Assembly: GCA_902524215.1 (NCBI GenBank)
Contig: CABZCK010000008.1
Span: 1-42,915 of the forward strand
Direction of reading: 5' to 3'
From: an uncultured SAR116 cluster alpha proteobacterium
Lineage (GTDB): Bacteria; Pseudomonadota; Alphaproteobacteria; Puniceispirillales; Marisalimonadaceae
Length of the DNA: 42,915 nt
The notes below the pieces were generated by a model. That model was not told the origin of the DNA and made no database searches. It was given only the letters and a program-made list of their open reading frames with translations. Every line of letters starts with the position of its first letter. The stretch's first letter is position 1. Positions 23,973 to 32,887 of the stretch are shown piece by piece. The position numbers were made by a program, and so were the translations under genes.

Positions 23973-24227
23973 TCAAGTTTTACTAGCGGTATCAATACAA
24001 TCTTGAAAAAATTGAATTGTTTCTTCTTTGCCAATTAATTTAGTTAATTTCATAGCAGAATATCGACCTGATGAAAGACTTACAGCAAGCTCATTATTTT
24101 CAATGATAGAGTAATTGTTTAGTTTTTCTTCTATTTCATCTCTAATTCTACACAACTTAATTTTTGTTATTAACTGTTTATCGTATTTATCTTTAATATG
24201 ATTATTTAAATTAATTACATTTGTCAT
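23973..24227 (-). CDS. Conserved-looking small protein of unknown function
   Basis: An 84-residue soluble protein, not recognised. The N-terminal half is Lys/Asn/Ile-rich and helical, and the C-terminal half contains ELAVSLSSGRYSAMKLTKLIGKEETIQFFQDCI, which has the look of a conserved alpha-helical domain. It lies tail to tail with the third bactofilin and has a GGAG-type site just upstream of its ATG (TAGGAGATTTAA). No function is proposed. Confidence 0.55.
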   Translation of the reverse strand: MTNVINLNNHIKDKYDKQLITKIKLCRIRDEIEEKLNNYSIIENNELAVSLSSGRYSAMKLTKLIGKEETIQFFQDCIDTASKT

Positions 24228-24290
24228 TTAAATCTCCTAGTATGTACATTAAATACGACAAATAATTTAAAAATTAAACAAAAAATTAAG

Positions 24291-25094
24291 ATGAAATTTA
24301 AAGTTTATAAAAACAAAAAGCAATTCAAGAATGAAGAATTATATTTTAACGATCAAAACATAATTTTCATTTTTCACGGTCTTTTTGGTAGAGCAAAAAA
24401 TTGGCACTCTATCGCCTTAAGAATAAGCTCAATTTTTGATGGTACTATAATAGTTTTTGATTTGAGAAATCATGGGGAAAATGAACCTTCAACAGAGATT
24501 TCTTATTCAATAATGGTTAATGATGTGTATGAATTTATTAAGGAAAAAAATATTAACAAATTTTCAATTATAGGCCATTCAATGGGTGGTAAATTAGGTA
24601 TGTTATTTACACTTTTATATCCACAATTTGTAAAGCAATTATTCGTAGTAGATATCGCTCCTGTTGATTATCCAAGAGAAGAGGTAGAAATTGTTGATCA
24701 TCTTTTAAAGATAGATGTTAAAAATTGTAATAGTAGAAAAGATGTTGATGTAAAATTATCTAATTATATTAATGAAAAAGAATTAAGATCATTCTTATTA
24801 CAAAATTTAAATTTTAATAATGGGATATATTGTTGGTCTTTAGATTTAATTACAATTAAAATGGGAATGAAATATTTAAGAGCGTTCCCAATTGAATTGA
24901 TTTCAAACATATCCTATATCGAAACCTTTTGTATTTTTGGAGAAAATAGTCCTTATATGAATAAAAAATATAAAGATAAATTTAAAACATTATTTACAAA
25001 TCTTCAATTTTTTAAAATTAAAGATGCAGGTCACTGGTTACATGTAGAGAAACCAGAAGAATTTATTAAGATAATTTCAAAAAAATTAATTTAA
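24291..25094 (+). CDS. Alpha/beta hydrolase, YbfF-like esterase
   Basis: A 267-residue alpha/beta hydrolase. The oxyanion region FIFHGLFGRAKNWHS (about 27-40) is followed by FDLRNHGENEPS, the nucleophile motif GHSMGG with Ser97, VVDIAPVDYP, and the catalytic histidine in DAGHWLHVEKP (His248). The order and spacing match the YbfF/acyl-CoA esterase group. The substrate cannot be deduced. It stands 31 bases before purU and may be cotranscribed with it, though the functional link is not clear. Confidence 0.85.
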   Translation: MKFKVYKNKKQFKNEELYFNDQNIIFIFHGLFGRAKNWHSIALRISSIFDGTIIVFDLRNHGENEPSTEISYSIMVNDVYEFIKEKNINKFSIIGHSMGGKLGMLFTLLYPQFVKQLFVVDIAPVDYPREEVEIVDHLLKIDVKNCNSRKDVDVKLSNYINEKELRSFLLQNLNFNNGIYCWSLDLITIKMGMKYLRAFPIELISNISYIETFCIFGENSPYMNKKYKDKFKTLFTNLQFFKIKDAGHWLHVEKPEEFIKIISKKLI

Positions 25095-25125
25095 TTTAAT
25101 TATTAATTACAATATAAGAATACAC

Positions 25126-25995
25126 ATGGATAAAGATAAAGTTTATTTATTACGTCTAAACTGTAAGGATCAAGTTGGTATCGTTTCTAAGATATCAACT
25201 CTGTTGGCGAATAAAAACTGTAATATCATTGAATCTAAACAGTTTACTGATCAGGATACAAATAGTTTTTTTATAAGACAAAGTTTTCAATTGCCAAGTA
25301 ATTTAAATATAGAAACTATTAACAAAGAATTTAAAAATTTATCAAATATTTTAAATGCTAATTATGAAATTAGACATATACATAAAACACTTAAAACTCT
25401 TATTTTGGCATCAAAATTTGATCATTGTCTAATCGAACTTATTAATAAAACAAAAAATAAAAACTTAAATTTATCGATTGAAGCAGTCATATCAAACCAT
25501 AATGACTTAAAAAAAATATCTTCGTTAGAAAATTTACCTTTTTATCACTTTCCAATTAATAATGATAAGTTGAAGCAGGAGAAACGAATTATTGAATTTA
25601 TAGATGAAGAAAAAATTGATATCATTATTCTAGCTAGATACATGCAAATTTTGTCTAGAAATTTTGTTGATCGATTTTATGGAAAAATTATAAACATTCA
25701 TCACAGTTTTTTACCAAGTTTTAAAGGTGCAAAACCTTACCATCAAGCTTTTGAACGAGGAGTTAAAATAATTGGAGCAACTGCTCATTTTGTTAATCAA
25801 AATTTAGATGAAGGACCTATAATTGAACAAGATGTTGAAAAAGTTGATCATGAACTTAGCCCAAATGATTTAGTCACAATTGGAAAAGACATTGAGGCAA
25901 GAGTTTTGTATAAAGCTATAAAAAACTTTAGTGAGGGCAGAGTTTTTTTAAATGGGAAAAAAACTATTGTGTTTAAAGGAGACAAAATTTTATGA
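25126..25995 (+). CDS. purU: Formyltetrahydrofolate deformylase
   Basis: A 289-residue enzyme that hydrolyses 10-formyl-THF to THF and formate, balancing the one-carbon pool. Residues about 5-85 are an ACT domain (LLRLNCKDQVGIVSKISTLLANKNCNIIE). Residues 90-285 are the formyltransferase-like domain with the catalytic set Asn190 and His192 in NIHHSFLPSF and Asp228 in LDEGPIIEQD. The length is standard. Its stop overlaps the trxB start by 4 bases. Confidence 0.95.
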   Translation: MDKDKVYLLRLNCKDQVGIVSKISTLLANKNCNIIESKQFTDQDTNSFFIRQSFQLPSNLNIETINKEFKNLSNILNANYEIRHIHKTLKTLILASKFDHCLIELINKTKNKNLNLSIEAVISNHNDLKKISSLENLPFYHFPINNDKLKQEKRIIEFIDEEKIDIIILARYMQILSRNFVDRFYGKIINIHHSFLPSFKGAKPYHQAFERGVKIIGATAHFVNQNLDEGPIIEQDVEKVDHELSPNDLVTIGKDIEARVLYKAIKNFSEGRVFLNGKKTIVFKGDKIL

Positions 25996-26927
25996 ATGAT
26001 TCGATAAGAGATATTGTCATTATCGGCACAGGTTCTGCGGGACTTACTGCTGGAATTTATGCAGCTAGAGCAAATTTAAAACCTTTAATTTTAGAAGGTC
26101 TTCAACCAGGTGGACAATTAACTATTACAACTGATGTTGAAAACTATCCTGGGTTCTCTGATGTTGTTCAAGGTCCTTGGCTTATGGATCAAATGAAAGC
26201 ACAAGCTTTAAACGTAGGTGCAGAAATAATAAATGAATTAGTTACGAGTGTAGACTTCAGTGACAAATATAAAATAATTAAATGTGATAGTGGCAAAATC
26301 ATTAAAACAAAATCTGTCATAATTTGTACTGGAGCACAAGCTCGTTGGCTTGGAATAGAGAGTGAAAAAAAATTTAATGGTAGAGGTGTCTCTGCTTGTG
26401 CAACTTGTGACGGTTTTTTTTATAGAAATAAGAATGTTGCAGTTATTGGTGGTGGAAACACTGCAGTTGAAGAGGCATTATATTTATCTAAAATATGCTC
26501 AAAAGTAATTTTAATTCATAGAAGAGATAATTTGAGAGCAGAAAAAATATTGCAAGATAGAGTTTTTTCCAAAGAGAATATCGATTTTTTATGGAATTAT
26601 GTTGTTGATGATTTTATTGGAGATGATAAAGGCTTAAATTGTTTGAATTTAATGTCTACTAAAGACAACTCAAAAAAAAGTATAAATGTAGATGGAGCAT
26701 TTATAGCTATTGGCCATGTTCCTTCTACTGCATGTTTTACAAATCAAATCCTTTTAGACAAAGAAGGGTATATTGAAGTCAAAGAAAAGGGATCTACCTT
26801 AACAAATATTAATGGTGTATTTGCTGCTGGTGATTGTGTTGACAAAATATATAGACAAGCCATTACAGCTGCTGGCATGGGTTGTATGGCTGCTTTAGAC
26901 GCTGAAAAATGGTTGCAAGAATCGTGA
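25992..26927 (+). CDS. trxB: Thioredoxin reductase
   Basis: A 311-residue low-molecular-weight flavoprotein. The N-terminal FAD motif IIGTGSAGLTAGIYAARA, the redox motif CATCDG with Cys136 and Cys139, the NADPH motif VIGGGNTAVEEALYLS with HRRDNLRAEK, and the C-terminal FAD motif GVFAAGDCVD are all present. It reduces thioredoxin with NADPH. It overlaps purU by 4 bases and converges with the polyamine operon, whose last gene ends 1 base away. Confidence 0.97.
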   Translation: MNDSIRDIVIIGTGSAGLTAGIYAARANLKPLILEGLQPGGQLTITTDVENYPGFSDVVQGPWLMDQMKAQALNVGAEIINELVTSVDFSDKYKIIKCDSGKIIKTKSVIICTGAQARWLGIESEKKFNGRGVSACATCDGFFYRNKNVAVIGGGNTAVEEALYLSKICSKVILIHRRDNLRAEKILQDRVFSKENIDFLWNYVVDDFIGDDKGLNCLNLMSTKDNSKKSINVDGAFIAIGHVPSTACFTNQILLDKEGYIEVKEKGSTLTNINGVFAAGDCVDKIYRQAITAAGMGCMAALDAEKWLQES

Positions 26928-26928
26928 T

Positions 26929-27795
26929 TTATTTTAAACAAAGCTTCATTAAATCATAAATTATATTTGCAGACACATAATCATAAGCATGAAAATTTTC
27001 TATTGGAGCATATTCAACATAATCGATTCCTATTATTTTTTTGTCTTCGATTAATTTTTCTAAAATTAAAAAAGTTTCATTATAATATAATCCATTTGGA
27101 ACTGGTGTTCCAGTTGCAGGCATAATAGATGGATCTAAGCAATCTGAATCAAATGTAATATAAATATTTTTTGGAAAGTTTTTGGGTAATCTAATATTTG
27201 GATTTTTTCTGTAGTCTTCAATGCTTTTGTAATTAATATTGAATTCTTTTCTTAATTTAATCTCTTCATCAGATTGAGCTCTAACTCCAAATTGAAATAT
27301 TGGAATATTTTCTTTATGTATTTTATACATCACAGTTGCATGAGAATTTACACTTCCATTATATTTTTTTCTTAAATCTGCATGAGCATCAAATTGTATT
27401 ATGCCAAAATCTTCATTAATGTTATTAAATTTTTTTTTAAATCCCTTGATAACACCAAATGTTAAACTGTGTTCGCCGCCTATACAAACAGGAATTTTAT
27501 CTTTTTTTAAAATATTAAAAATTAAATTCTCTATATTTTTAAATATTGAGTTGAAATTTAATGAACAATCAAATGCATCATGTGTATATATACCAAAATC
27601 ACATGGACTGTTTAGATTTCTTTCAAGTTGATTACTGGCATTAATTATAATCTCTGGAGCTTTAGATGTCCCTGTGCCATAAGATACAGTTTTTTCTAAA
27701 GGTATAGGTAAAATATGAAATTTAGAAAAATTGAAACTCTTTTCTTTTTCAGATAATTCTTCTCCCAAAAATAATTTTTTTTTTAAATTTAACAT
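26929..27795 (-). CDS. speB: Agmatinase-like ureohydrolase
   Basis: A 288-residue manganese ureohydrolase, read from ATG at 27795 directly after the upstream stop; an in-frame start at 27828 would overlap the upstream gene. The metal ligands appear in GGEHSLTFG, QFDAHADLR and TFDSDCLDPSIMPATGTPVPNG. The DCLDP segment is typical of agmatinases, while PATGTPV is more like arginases, so substrate assignment rests on context. As the last gene of an operon with arginine decarboxylase, it most likely turns agmatine into putrescine and urea. Confidence 0.85.
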   Translation of the reverse strand: MLNLKKKLFLGEELSEKEKSFNFSKFHILPIPLEKTVSYGTGTSKAPEIIINASNQLERNLNSPCDFGIYTHDAFDCSLNFNSIFKNIENLIFNILKKDKIPVCIGGEHSLTFGVIKGFKKKFNNINEDFGIIQFDAHADLRKKYNGSVNSHATVMYKIHKENIPIFQFGVRAQSDEEIKLRKEFNINYKSIEDYRKNPNIRLPKNFPKNIYITFDSDCLDPSIMPATGTPVPNGLYYNETFLILEKLIEDKKIIGIDYVEYAPIENFHAYDYVSANIIYDLMKLCLK

Positions 27796-27796
27796 T

Positions 27797-28966
27797 TTAA
27801 TTTCTTGTTTCAAAATCTTTGAAATCAAAAGATTTGATTATTTTGATATCATTATTATCACTATTCCATAATACAATTTCAGGATGGTTTATCCCATTAA
27901 AAAAATTAGTTTTAACTAATGTATAGTGCGCTTGATCTAAGAACACAACTTTATCTCCTATCTTAGGATTTTTTAAAAAATAATATTCTCCAATAATATC
28001 TCCAGCTAAACAACTTGGTCCACCTAAAATGACCTTTTTTCCTTTAAGTGGTTCATTCATTAACATTGGTCTATATGGGGCTTCAATTACGTCTGGCATG
28101 TGACAAACAGGACTAATATCTGTAATGCCAATATTTGGAATTTTATTATTATCTCCTTGAATATAATCTAAAATTTCACCAACCAAAATACCTGATTCAA
28201 AAACAACAGCTTCACCAGGTTCTAGTATAATTTGACAATTTGTTTTTGATTTTAATTCTATAAGAAAATTAGTTAATTTATTTAATTTATAATCTGATCT
28301 AGTTATGTGGTGGCCACCTCCTAAATTAATCCATTTTAAGTTTTTAACTACATTTTTTAAATAAGGCCAAATCTTAATCCATGTGTTTTCTAAGGTGTCA
28401 AAATTTTGCTCACATAAAGAGTGAAAATGAATTCCTTTAATATCGGCAAAATCAATTTTATCTAATTGATTTATATGAATGCCTAGACGAGAATTTATAT
28501 TTGAAGAATTATATTTTGAAACCTCAACCTCAGAATATAAAGGGTTTATTCTAACCCCAATATCAATATTTTTTTTTACACATAATTTTTTGTATTTATT
28601 GATCTGTGATATAGAATTAAAAGTTATATGTTGTGAACATTTTATAATGTCATTAAATTCAGAATTTTTAAATGCAGGTGAATAGGTACTTATTAAACCT
28701 CCAAAGTATTTTTTACCAAGTTTTGCTTCATGTAAACCGGATGCGCAAATACCATCTAAAACATTTGAAATAATAGGAAATAAACTTTTTAGAGAAAATG
28801 CTTTTAATGCTAAAAGAATTTTAACGTTCGTATCATTTTTTAATTGATTAAATATTTTTAAATTATCATTCAGAACCTTTGTATCAATCACATAACTAGG
28901 AGAAGATATTTTAGATAAATCAAGCTTTTGAAAATATTTTTTATTAACTTTAACAGTTTTAAGCAT
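27797..28966 (-). CDS. nspC: Carboxynorspermidine/carboxyspermidine decarboxylase
   Basis: A 389-residue PLP-dependent decarboxylase of the alanine racemase-like fold. The PLP lysine is K55 in LLALKAFSLKSLF. Further signatures are GICASGLHEAKLGKKYFGG, INLGGGHHITRSDY and ILEPGEAVVFESG. It decarboxylates carboxyspermidine to spermidine in the aspartate-semialdehyde route. It starts 1 base after the stop of its partner dehydrogenase. Spermidine or norspermidine as product cannot be told apart from sequence; with agmatinase giving putrescine, spermidine is likelier. Confidence 0.92.
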   Translation of the reverse strand: MLKTVKVNKKYFQKLDLSKISSPSYVIDTKVLNDNLKIFNQLKNDTNVKILLALKAFSLKSLFPIISNVLDGICASGLHEAKLGKKYFGGLISTYSPAFKNSEFNDIIKCSQHITFNSISQINKYKKLCVKKNIDIGVRINPLYSEVEVSKYNSSNINSRLGIHINQLDKIDFADIKGIHFHSLCEQNFDTLENTWIKIWPYLKNVVKNLKWINLGGGHHITRSDYKLNKLTNFLIELKSKTNCQIILEPGEAVVFESGILVGEILDYIQGDNNKIPNIGITDISPVCHMPDVIEAPYRPMLMNEPLKGKKVILGGPSCLAGDIIGEYYFLKNPKIGDKVVFLDQAHYTLVKTNFFNGINHPEIVLWNSDNNDIKIIKSFDFKDFETRN

Positions 28967-28967
28967 C

Positions 28968-30173
28968 TTAGAAGTTTATAGGTTTATCTAATTCAACAAT
29001 TTTGTTAGGTAGTCCATGTAGTCTTAGAGCATCTATAAAAGGGTCAGGGTCAAATTGTTCTAAATTCCAAACACCAGGTTTAAACCAAGTTTTTTTAAGC
29101 ATTAATAATGATCCTATCATTGCTGGAACTCCAGTAGTGTAAGAGACAGCTTGACTTTCCACTTCTTCAAAACATTTTTTATGATCACAAATATTATAAC
29201 AGTAAATAGTTTTTATTTCATCATTTTTGACCCCACTAATTATCGTACCTATACAAGTTTTACCTTTCGTATTTTTTCCTAAAGATTTTGGGTCTGGTAA
29301 AACTTCTTTTAAAAACTCAAGTGGTACAATATTCATATTTTTGAAATTTATAGGTTTGATTGAAGTTAGGCCTACGTTTTGTAAAACATTTAGATAGCTC
29401 AAGTACTCTTCTCCAAATGTCATCCAAAATCTAGCTTGCTTTAAATCATTAAAGTTTTTAACTAAACTTTCAAGTTCTTCATGATACATAAGGTACATAT
29501 TTCTTTTACCAACCTCTGGAAAATCAAACTCAATTTTTTTTGATAAAGGTTCACCAGTTATCCATTTTCCTTCTTTATAATATTTACTTTTTTGAGTAAT
29601 TTCTCTTATATTAATTTCTGGGTTAAAATTTGTTGCAAAATGTTGCCCATGATCACCTCCATTGCAATCTAAAATGTCTAAATAGTGAATTTCATCTAAA
29701 TAATATTTTTTAATATAAGCTGTATATACATTTGTCACGCCTGGATCAAAACCTGAACCTAACAATGCCATTAAATTCTTTTTTTTAAATCTATCATCTA
29801 GTTCCCATTGCCATTTGTATTCGAATTTCGCTTCATCTCGGGGTTCATAATTTGCAGTATCTAGGTAACTAACATTTTTATTCAGACAAGCTTCCATTAT
29901 GTTCAAATCTTGGTATGGTAATGCCAGATTTATAACTAATTCAGGACTGTATTTTGCAATAATTTTTGAAGTTTCAGATATATTATCTGCATCTAATTCC
30001 TCAATATTAATAGTACAATTATATTTATTCTTAATTTGGTTTTGAATTTTTTTACAATTTTTGATTGTTCTACTTGCCAAAGTTATTTCTTTAAAATCAT
30101 TGGATAATTGAGCCATTTTGTGAATTGTTACAGATGAGACGCCTCCGGCACCAATGACAAGAACTTTACTCAA
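28968..30173 (-). CDS. Carboxynorspermidine/carboxyspermidine dehydrogenase (saccharopine dehydrogenase family)
   Basis: A 401-residue NADPH-dependent reductase. The Rossmann motif VIGAGGVSSVTIHKMAQ is at the N-terminus. Other family patterns are VINLALPYQDLNIMEACL, LLGSGFDPGVTNVYTAYI and SYTTGVPAMIGSLLML. It condenses aspartate semialdehyde with putrescine (or a related diamine) to carboxyspermidine, the substrate of the next enzyme. The neighbours, gene order and length all fit. It lies 12 bases after speA. Confidence 0.92.
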   Translation of the reverse strand: MSKVLVIGAGGVSSVTIHKMAQLSNDFKEITLASRTIKNCKKIQNQIKNKYNCTINIEELDADNISETSKIIAKYSPELVINLALPYQDLNIMEACLNKNVSYLDTANYEPRDEAKFEYKWQWELDDRFKKKNLMALLGSGFDPGVTNVYTAYIKKYYLDEIHYLDILDCNGGDHGQHFATNFNPEINIREITQKSKYYKEGKWITGEPLSKKIEFDFPEVGKRNMYLMYHEELESLVKNFNDLKQARFWMTFGEEYLSYLNVLQNVGLTSIKPINFKNMNIVPLEFLKEVLPDPKSLGKNTKGKTCIGTIISGVKNDEIKTIYCYNICDHKKCFEEVESQAVSYTTGVPAMIGSLLMLKKTWFKPGVWNLEQFDPDPFIDALRLHGLPNKIVELDKPINF

Positions 30174-30185
30174 AATAACTCCAAT

Positions 30186-32060
30186 TTAATTTTCAAAATA
30201 TGTATAACCATCTATAGACGCTTTGAAATTTTTTAACAATTGATTTTTTTCTTTACTACTGATTGAATTGTTTTTGTAAAATTTAGTTGTTTTTTCAGAA
30301 AATATTTTTAGAACTTCACTTGATGAATATTCAACATAACTTAAAACTTGAGAGATTTTATCTCCAATTTGTTCATGAACAATTTTGAATTTGCCATTTT
30401 CTTCTAATTTAACTGTTGATATGTTAGTATCACCAAATAAGTTATGAAGATCACCCAGAGTTTCTTGATAAGCTCCAACAAAAAAGACACCTAAGTAGTA
30501 CTCCTCATTTTTTTTTACTTCATGTATTGGCAGTGTATCTTTTATTCCATCATTTAATACAAACTTTGAAATCATGCCATCACTATCACAAGTAATATCA
30601 TTAAGAATGACATGTTTCTTTGGTTTAAGATTTAATTTTTGAATTGGAGCTATTGGATGTAATTGATCTATAGCCCACATATCAGGCAAACTTTGAAATA
30701 GTGAAAAATTTCCATGATATATATCAGCTAAATTTTTCAGTTTGCTAGCAACTGGATTAGAATTTAATTTTTTTTCTTCCACAAATTTTTTAATACGATT
30801 TAAAACAAATAAATATGTTTTTTCAATTTTAGAAATTTCTGATAAGTTTATTTGTCCATTTCTGAATAAAATTCTCAATTCATCTCGATAATAATTAAGG
30901 TCATTAAAACACTCTTGTATTCGATCTTTATTAATGTAATTCAAGATTTGCATCATGAAAGATAAATAAGTATGATCTTTTTTATTTAATTTAGGGCATG
31001 ATTTGACATCAAAAATAGTTGTATCCAGAATATTGAAAACTAAAATGGAGCTTGGAGCCACTGTTGCTCTTCCAGATTCTGTAATTATTACAGGATGATT
31101 GGTTTTTGCTTTGTCGAATTCAAGTTTTAGAGTTTCAACTATGTTAATGCAATATTCCTCCATAGAGTAATTCACAGAATGAAATTTTGATTTGTTTTCA
31201 CCAGTATAATCAACACCTAGTCCGCCGCCTAAATCTATATATTTTAAAGGTGCTCCATAATTAATAATTTCAATGAAAAATCTACAAGCTTCTTGAGTAT
31301 ATTTTCTTATCTCTATGATATCTGGTACTTGACTTCCTAGGTGAGAATGTTGAAGAATTAAACATTCTAATAATTGATTTTTTTTTAACTTAGTGAGAGC
31401 CTCGGTAATTTTATCAACAGGAAGGCCAAAAGCACTTCTATCACCACTTGATTGAGACCATTTCCCACTTATTAAATTTGTTAGTTTAATTCTTATGCCC
31501 AACAGAGGTTTTATTTTAAGTAAATTGGAAATTTTGATAATCAAATCTAACTCTCTAAGACTCTCAATTACAAGAACAGTTTTTATGTCAAGTTTGTTTG
31601 AAAGTAATGATAACTTTACAAACTCTTCATCTTTTGTTCCATTGCAAACAATTAATGCATTTTTAGTTAAGTTTTGACTTAAAGCAATTAATAGCTCTGC
31701 TTTTGAACCAACTTCTAAACCTGAATTAAATTTTTTACTGTATTTAACTACGTTTTTAATAACTTGTGATTGTTGATTAACTTTTATTGGGTAAACACTC
31801 TTAAATTTATTTTTATATCCGATGGTTTTAATTGATTTATTAAAATTTTCATTAATCTCATTAATCATAAACTCTAAATAATCAGAAACACGTATAATAT
31901 ACGGAGGTGATAATTTTTGATTTAGTTTTTTTACTATTTTGGTTAGGTCAATAGGTTCATTTTTAATTTTTAAAGGATTTAATAAGCCTAAATTTCCATT
32001 ATCGAGTACTTGAAAAAATTTTTTACCCCATTTTTCTATACCATAAACGTCAAAAGTCAT
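30186..32060 (-). CDS. speA: Biosynthetic arginine decarboxylase
   Basis: A 624-residue PLP enzyme. The N-terminal signature YGIEKWGKKFFQVLDNGNLGL is followed by the PLP lysine K93 in VYPIKVNQQSQVI, then GLEVGSKAELLIAL, LRIKLTNLISGKWSQSSGDRSAFGL, HLGSQVPDI and IDLGGGLGVDY, with the C-terminal PTITGESGRATV-like motif present as IITESGRATVAPSS. It makes agmatine from arginine. It is the first gene of a four-gene polyamine operon. The length is normal. Confidence 0.96.
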   Translation of the reverse strand: MTFDVYGIEKWGKKFFQVLDNGNLGLLNPLKIKNEPIDLTKIVKKLNQKLSPPYIIRVSDYLEFMINEINENFNKSIKTIGYKNKFKSVYPIKVNQQSQVIKNVVKYSKKFNSGLEVGSKAELLIALSQNLTKNALIVCNGTKDEEFVKLSLLSNKLDIKTVLVIESLRELDLIIKISNLLKIKPLLGIRIKLTNLISGKWSQSSGDRSAFGLPVDKITEALTKLKKNQLLECLILQHSHLGSQVPDIIEIRKYTQEACRFFIEIINYGAPLKYIDLGGGLGVDYTGENKSKFHSVNYSMEEYCINIVETLKLEFDKAKTNHPVIITESGRATVAPSSILVFNILDTTIFDVKSCPKLNKKDHTYLSFMMQILNYINKDRIQECFNDLNYYRDELRILFRNGQINLSEISKIEKTYLFVLNRIKKFVEEKKLNSNPVASKLKNLADIYHGNFSLFQSLPDMWAIDQLHPIAPIQKLNLKPKKHVILNDITCDSDGMISKFVLNDGIKDTLPIHEVKKNEEYYLGVFFVGAYQETLGDLHNLFGDTNISTVKLEENGKFKIVHEQIGDKISQVLSYVEYSSSEVLKIFSEKTTKFYKNNSISSKEKNQLLKNFKASIDGYTYFEN

Positions 32061-32109
32061 AATCGCCTTATTAGAGGTAAAAATTATTTATTCAAGTAAT
32101 TTTTTAAAA

Positions 32110-32124
32110 TTGTTGTAACAACAA
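32110..32124. promoter_or_regulatory. Perfect palindrome between speA and msrA
   Basis: TTGTTGT-A-ACAACAA: two 7-base arms around one central base, in the 78-base gap between divergent genes. The one-base loop rules out a good RNA hairpin, so a protein-binding operator is the better guess. The AT-rich surroundings keep confidence low. Confidence 0.4.
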
Positions 32125-32138
32125 ATTTATGAACATAT

Positions 32139-32705
32139 ATGTATAATATGATTGTAGTCAATAATATTTATAATAGATCGATTGATTATGAACCAAACCC
32201 ATCTGAAATAATCTATTTCGGCATGGGATGCTTTTGGGGTGCAGAAAAACTTTTTTGGAATTTGAATGGTATCCATGTGACAGCTGTCGGTTACTCTGCT
32301 GGTAATACAAAAAACCCAACCTACAGAGATATATGTCATGGAGATACTTATCATGCTGAAGTTGTCAAAATAGTTTATAACCCAAAAGAAATTGACACTT
32401 CTCAGCTTCTTAGAGTTTTCTGGGAAGGCCACAACCCAACACAAGGAATGAGACAAGGAAATGATTTTGGCACACAGTATAGATCAATAATAATAACCAC
32501 AAATGAAGAACAATTTGAATTAGCTAAGATAACAAGGAACAAATATGATGAATTATTACAAAAAAATAGATTTCCTAAAATAACAACAGAGATACAAAAC
32601 TTTAAAAATTTTTATTATGCTGAGGAGTATCATCAACAATATCTTTTAAAAAATCCAAATGGTTATTGTGGTATAGGTGGTTGTAATGTTAGTTTAAACG
32701 ATTGA
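32139..32705 (+). CDS. msrA: Peptide methionine sulfoxide reductase MsrA
   Basis: A 188-residue repair enzyme. The catalytic motif GCFWG contains Cys31, followed by VTAVGYSAGNTKNPTYRDIC and HAEVVKIVYNP, and then FWEGHNPTQGMRQGNDFGTQYRS. Two C-terminal cysteines in GYCGIGGC are likely resolving residues. It reduces methionine-S-sulfoxide. It diverges from speA and is followed 47 bases later by rpmJ. Confidence 0.95.
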   Translation: MYNMIVVNNIYNRSIDYEPNPSEIIYFGMGCFWGAEKLFWNLNGIHVTAVGYSAGNTKNPTYRDICHGDTYHAEVVKIVYNPKEIDTSQLLRVFWEGHNPTQGMRQGNDFGTQYRSIIITTNEEQFELAKITRNKYDELLQKNRFPKITTEIQNFKNFYYAEEYHQQYLLKNPNGYCGIGGCNVSLND

Positions 32706-32752
32706 TCTTGACCTAGACAAATATTTATTATATTCACATTTATGAGGTTATT

Positions 32753-32878
32753 ATGAAAGTAGTTAGTTCACTTAAAACACTTAAAGTTAGAGATAGGAAT
32801 TGCCAAGTTGTAAGACGTAGAGGCAGACTTTATGTGATAAATAAAAAAAACCCTAGGTTTAAAGCTAGACAAGGCTAG
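32753..32878 (+). CDS. rpmJ: Ribosomal protein L36, zinc-free type
   Basis: A 41-residue basic protein: it starts [20 protein letters not shown] and ends with [21 protein letters not shown]. The pattern is that of bacterial L36. Only one of the zinc-binding cysteines remains, so it belongs to the C-minus (ykgO-like, B-type) form common in alphaproteobacteria. It has TGAGG 5 bases ahead of its ATG. It is separate from the ribosomal protein operons, as usual for this type. Confidence 0.92.
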   Translation: MKVVSSLKTLKVRDRNCQVVRRRGRLYVINKKNPRFKARQG

Positions 32879-32887
32879 TTTAATCAA

